The notes under the pieces: model-generated
What the model saw: only the letters and a program-made list of their open reading frames with translations
Told to the model about the DNA's origin: nothing
The model's database searches: none
From: Caldifarciminota bacterium 4484_100
GTDB taxonomy: Bacteria > Hydrothermota > Tepidihabitantia > SM23-42
Direction of reading: 5' to 3'
DNA length: 7,917 bases
Assembly: GCA_002049785.1 (NCBI GenBank)
Contig: MUKB01000044.1
Span: 1 to 7,917, forward strand
Program-made: the position numbers and the translations under genes
In this document: positions 6,538-7,917 of the stretch, piece by piece
Position numbering within the stretch: the stretch's first letter is position 1
Layout of the letters: each line of letters begins with the position of its first letter

Positions 6538-7318
6538 CTTTAACCAGCTGATAAATTTCATTCAGGAAAAGACCGGGTTTATGTGTCAGCTGTACAAAGA
6601 AAGGCCTTTAAAAAGAAGGCTCAGGGTGAGGATGCGTGCACTTCAGTTGAATAAATATGATGAATATTATGATTTTCTTAGAAAAAATCCCAATGAGTTC
6701 AAGGAACTTGTTAGGGTTCTTACAATCAACCTTTCATATTTTTTTCGCAACCCAGAGACCTTTGAATTTCTACAACAGAATGTCTTTCCAGAATTTAAAG
6801 ACCGTTCCCGGGTGATCTTCTGGAGTGCTGGTTGTGCAGGTGGTGAAGAACCCTATTCTCTGGCAATCCTTGCTGAGCAAGCTGGTATTCTATCAAAGGT
6901 TCAGATTTATGGAACCGATATCGATGAGGAGGCTCTGGGGCGGGCAAGAAAGGGTATTTATAACTCGAATGCACTTCAATATCTTTCTTCAGAACTTATA
7001 ATGAGATATTTTGAATCTGAAAGAGAACAGTTTGCGATAAAAGAGTATATAAAGTCACGGGTCACTTTTTTACACCACGACCTTTTTCAACTGCCCCCTT
7101 TTCCCCATTGTGATTTGATTGTCTGCCGGAATGTCTTGATCTACTTAGACCGCAAAGCCCAGCGCAGGATACTCGTTAACTTTAATGAGCAGTTGAAACC
7201 GACAGGCTATCTTGTGCTGGGTAAGGTAGAACTACTGTTGGGAATACCCGAGATGAAACTTTTTGATGCGGTTAATCGTGCAGAGCATATCTATCGTAAA
7301 CTCGGAACTGGAACATAA
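6527..7318 (+). CDS. cheR: Chemotaxis protein methyltransferase CheR
   Basis: A 263-residue complete CheR. It transfers methyl groups from S-adenosylmethionine to glutamate side chains of chemoreceptors, tuning receptor sensitivity. The N-terminal helical domain carries the basic RPLKRRLRVRM patch used for receptor contact. The methyltransferase domain shows NLSYFFRN (68-75; the usual Thr of T-x-FFR is Ser70), the SAM loop SAGCAGGEEPYS (100-111), GTDID (129-133) and CRNVLIY (200-206). No TPR or other C-terminal extension is attached. The start is a GTG that lies 11 nt inside the preceding gene and has no clear Shine-Dalgarno sequence. It leaves the usual short N-terminus before helix 1, and translation is probably coupled to the upstream gene. 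CheD begins one base after the stop codon. Confidence 0.95.
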   Translation: MENSFNQLINFIQEKTGFMCQLYKERPLKRRLRVRMRALQLNKYDEYYDFLRKNPNEFKELVRVLTINLSYFFRNPETFEFLQQNVFPEFKDRSRVIFWSAGCAGGEEPYSLAILAEQAGILSKVQIYGTDIDEEALGRARKGIYNSNALQYLSSELIMRYFESEREQFAIKEYIKSRVTFLHHDLFQLPPFPHCDLIVCRNVLIYLDRKAQRRILVNFNEQLKPTGYLVLGKVELLLGIPEMKLFDAVNRAEHIYRKLGTGT

Positions 7319-7319
7319 T

Positions 7320-7778
7320 ATGGAATCTAAGCGTGTCGGAATCGGTGAGATATGTGTGCGTCAGGGTGAGGCTTTGCTTTCTGCAAACGGTGTTGGTTCC
7401 TGTATCGTTATAATCCTTTATGAATCAGAAAAGAGGGTGGGTGGACTTGCCCATTGTTTACTTCCTACTGGTGATAATGAATCTTTTAAATACCCTAAGG
7501 GAGCAATTAAAGGGATGCTTCAGAGGATGGAGAAGATGGGTGCAGATATGAAACAGATCGTTGCCAAGCTGGTGGGCGGTGCCAGTATGTTTTCCGGGTT
7601 CAAGGGTCAGAAGATCGGAGAGAGGAATGTTATTGAGACAAGAAGGGAATTGAATGATTTGGGGATCCCAATTGTTGCTGAGGATGTCTTTGGTAACTGG
7701 GGAAGGACGATTTTTTTTAATGTCAATAATGGTGAAGTTCGGGTTCGTTCGTTCCAGCACGGTGAGAAGGTATTATGA
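7320..7778 (+). CDS. cheD: Chemoreceptor glutamine deamidase CheD
   Basis: A 152-residue CheD, close to the usual length. CheD deamidates glutamines of chemoreceptors to glutamates, creating or adjusting methylation sites, and in several bacteria also works with CheC/CheY-P. Visible motifs are the VGIGE start, GVGSC with catalytic Cys28, His45 17 residues later (the same Cys-His spacing as in Thermotoga CheD), GGASMF, IGERNV, AEDVFGNWGR and a closing V-x-VRSF strand. The residue equivalent to Thermotoga Thr21 appears to be Ala22, with Ser21 next to it. An in-frame TTG at 7263 was not used because it lies inside cheR and adds 19 non-homologous residues; the ATG at 7320 follows GGAA at 7310-7313. 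It overlaps the next gene by 4 nt (ATGA). Confidence 0.94.
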   Translation: MESKRVGIGEICVRQGEALLSANGVGSCIVIILYESEKRVGGLAHCLLPTGDNESFKYPKGAIKGMLQRMEKMGADMKQIVAKLVGGASMFSGFKGQKIGERNVIETRRELNDLGIPIVAEDVFGNWGRTIFFNVNNGEVRVRSFQHGEKVL

Positions 7779-7917
7779 AAAAGAGGGTACTGATTGTTGA
7801 AGATTCAATTCTGATGCAGAAGGTGATCGGTGATATTATCGGTCTCTCTTCCGAGTTCGAGGTCTGTGGTTATGCCAAAGATGTAACTGAAGGCTGGGCA
7901 AAATTTAATAAATTGAG
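7775..7917 (+). CDS. cheB: Response regulator receiver domain, probably CheB methylesterase, 3'-truncated
   Basis: The first 47 codons of a gene that runs off the window. The translation starts MKKRVLIVEDS and continues with an amphipathic helix and a second strand FEVCGYAKD, the opening beta1-alpha1-beta2 of a receiver domain. Glu9 and Asp10 form part of the metal-binding acidic pocket (usually DD). The phosphorylated Asp, expected near residues 53-57, lies beyond the end. The EFEVCGYA-type second strand and the place directly after cheR-cheD favour CheB, the receptor methylesterase/deamidase that reverses CheR action. A CheY-type single-domain regulator cannot be excluded because no methylesterase domain is visible. 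The ATG sits in an ATGA overlap with cheD, preceded by GAGAAGG at 7764-7770. Confidence 0.75.
   Translation, partial: MKKRVLIVEDSILMQKVIGDIIGLSSEFEVCGYAKDVTEGWAKFNKL

Noticed and set aside
7263..7319. Longer CheD starting at TTG 7263
   Set aside because: The extension lies wholly inside the end of cheR and precedes the normal CheD start motif VGIGE; the ATG at 7320 gives the usual length.

Overview
This looks like a stretch of an uncultivated bacterial genome of moderate, slightly AT-rich composition. The best guess for a host is a candidate phylum of the WOR-3/Stahlbacteria or FCB-related kind. That guess rests on a secreted gingipain-type (C25) peptidase ending in a FlgD-like/type IX-style C-terminal sorting domain, next to an MglB-type and chemotaxis signalling operon. 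It is inference from gene content; no marker gene in the window fixes the taxonomy. All genes lie on the + strand.

Layout. (1) Positions 1-2469 hold the 3' part of a large secreted cysteine peptidase: the His/Cys end of the catalytic domain, an Ig-like domain, two CARDB-like repeats, an amidotransferase-fold-like domain and a C-terminal sorting/anchoring domain. (2) Positions 2470-2714 are non-coding, with a near-consensus sigma-70-type promoter (TTGACT, 17 nt, TATAAT) at the downstream end. (3) From 2715 to the window end runs a tightly packed operon of six genes, joined by overlaps of 1, 4, 4 and 11 nt and one 1-nt gap: an MglB-like Roadblock protein, a tandem DnaA-like AAA+ protein lacking a recognisable DNA-binding domain, a DUF4388/PATAN protein with eight TPR units, CheR methyltransferase, CheD deamidase, and the start of a response regulator that is probably CheB.

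How it may work together. CheR, CheD and probably CheB form the adaptation arm of a chemosensory pathway, acting on glutamate/glutamine side chains of receptors. The three upstream genes resemble parts of polarity or type IV pilus/gliding control systems: MglB is the GTPase-activating partner of the Ras-like GTPase MglA, and PATAN domains occur in cyanobacterial regulators of pilus motility. The tandem DnaA-like ATPase has no obvious counterpart that I know of and is the most novel element. A reasonable hypothesis is a chemosensory module coupled to cell polarity or surface motility, with an AAA+ switch as an extra nucleotide-dependent component. No MglA, CheA, CheW, CheY or receptor gene is inside the window.
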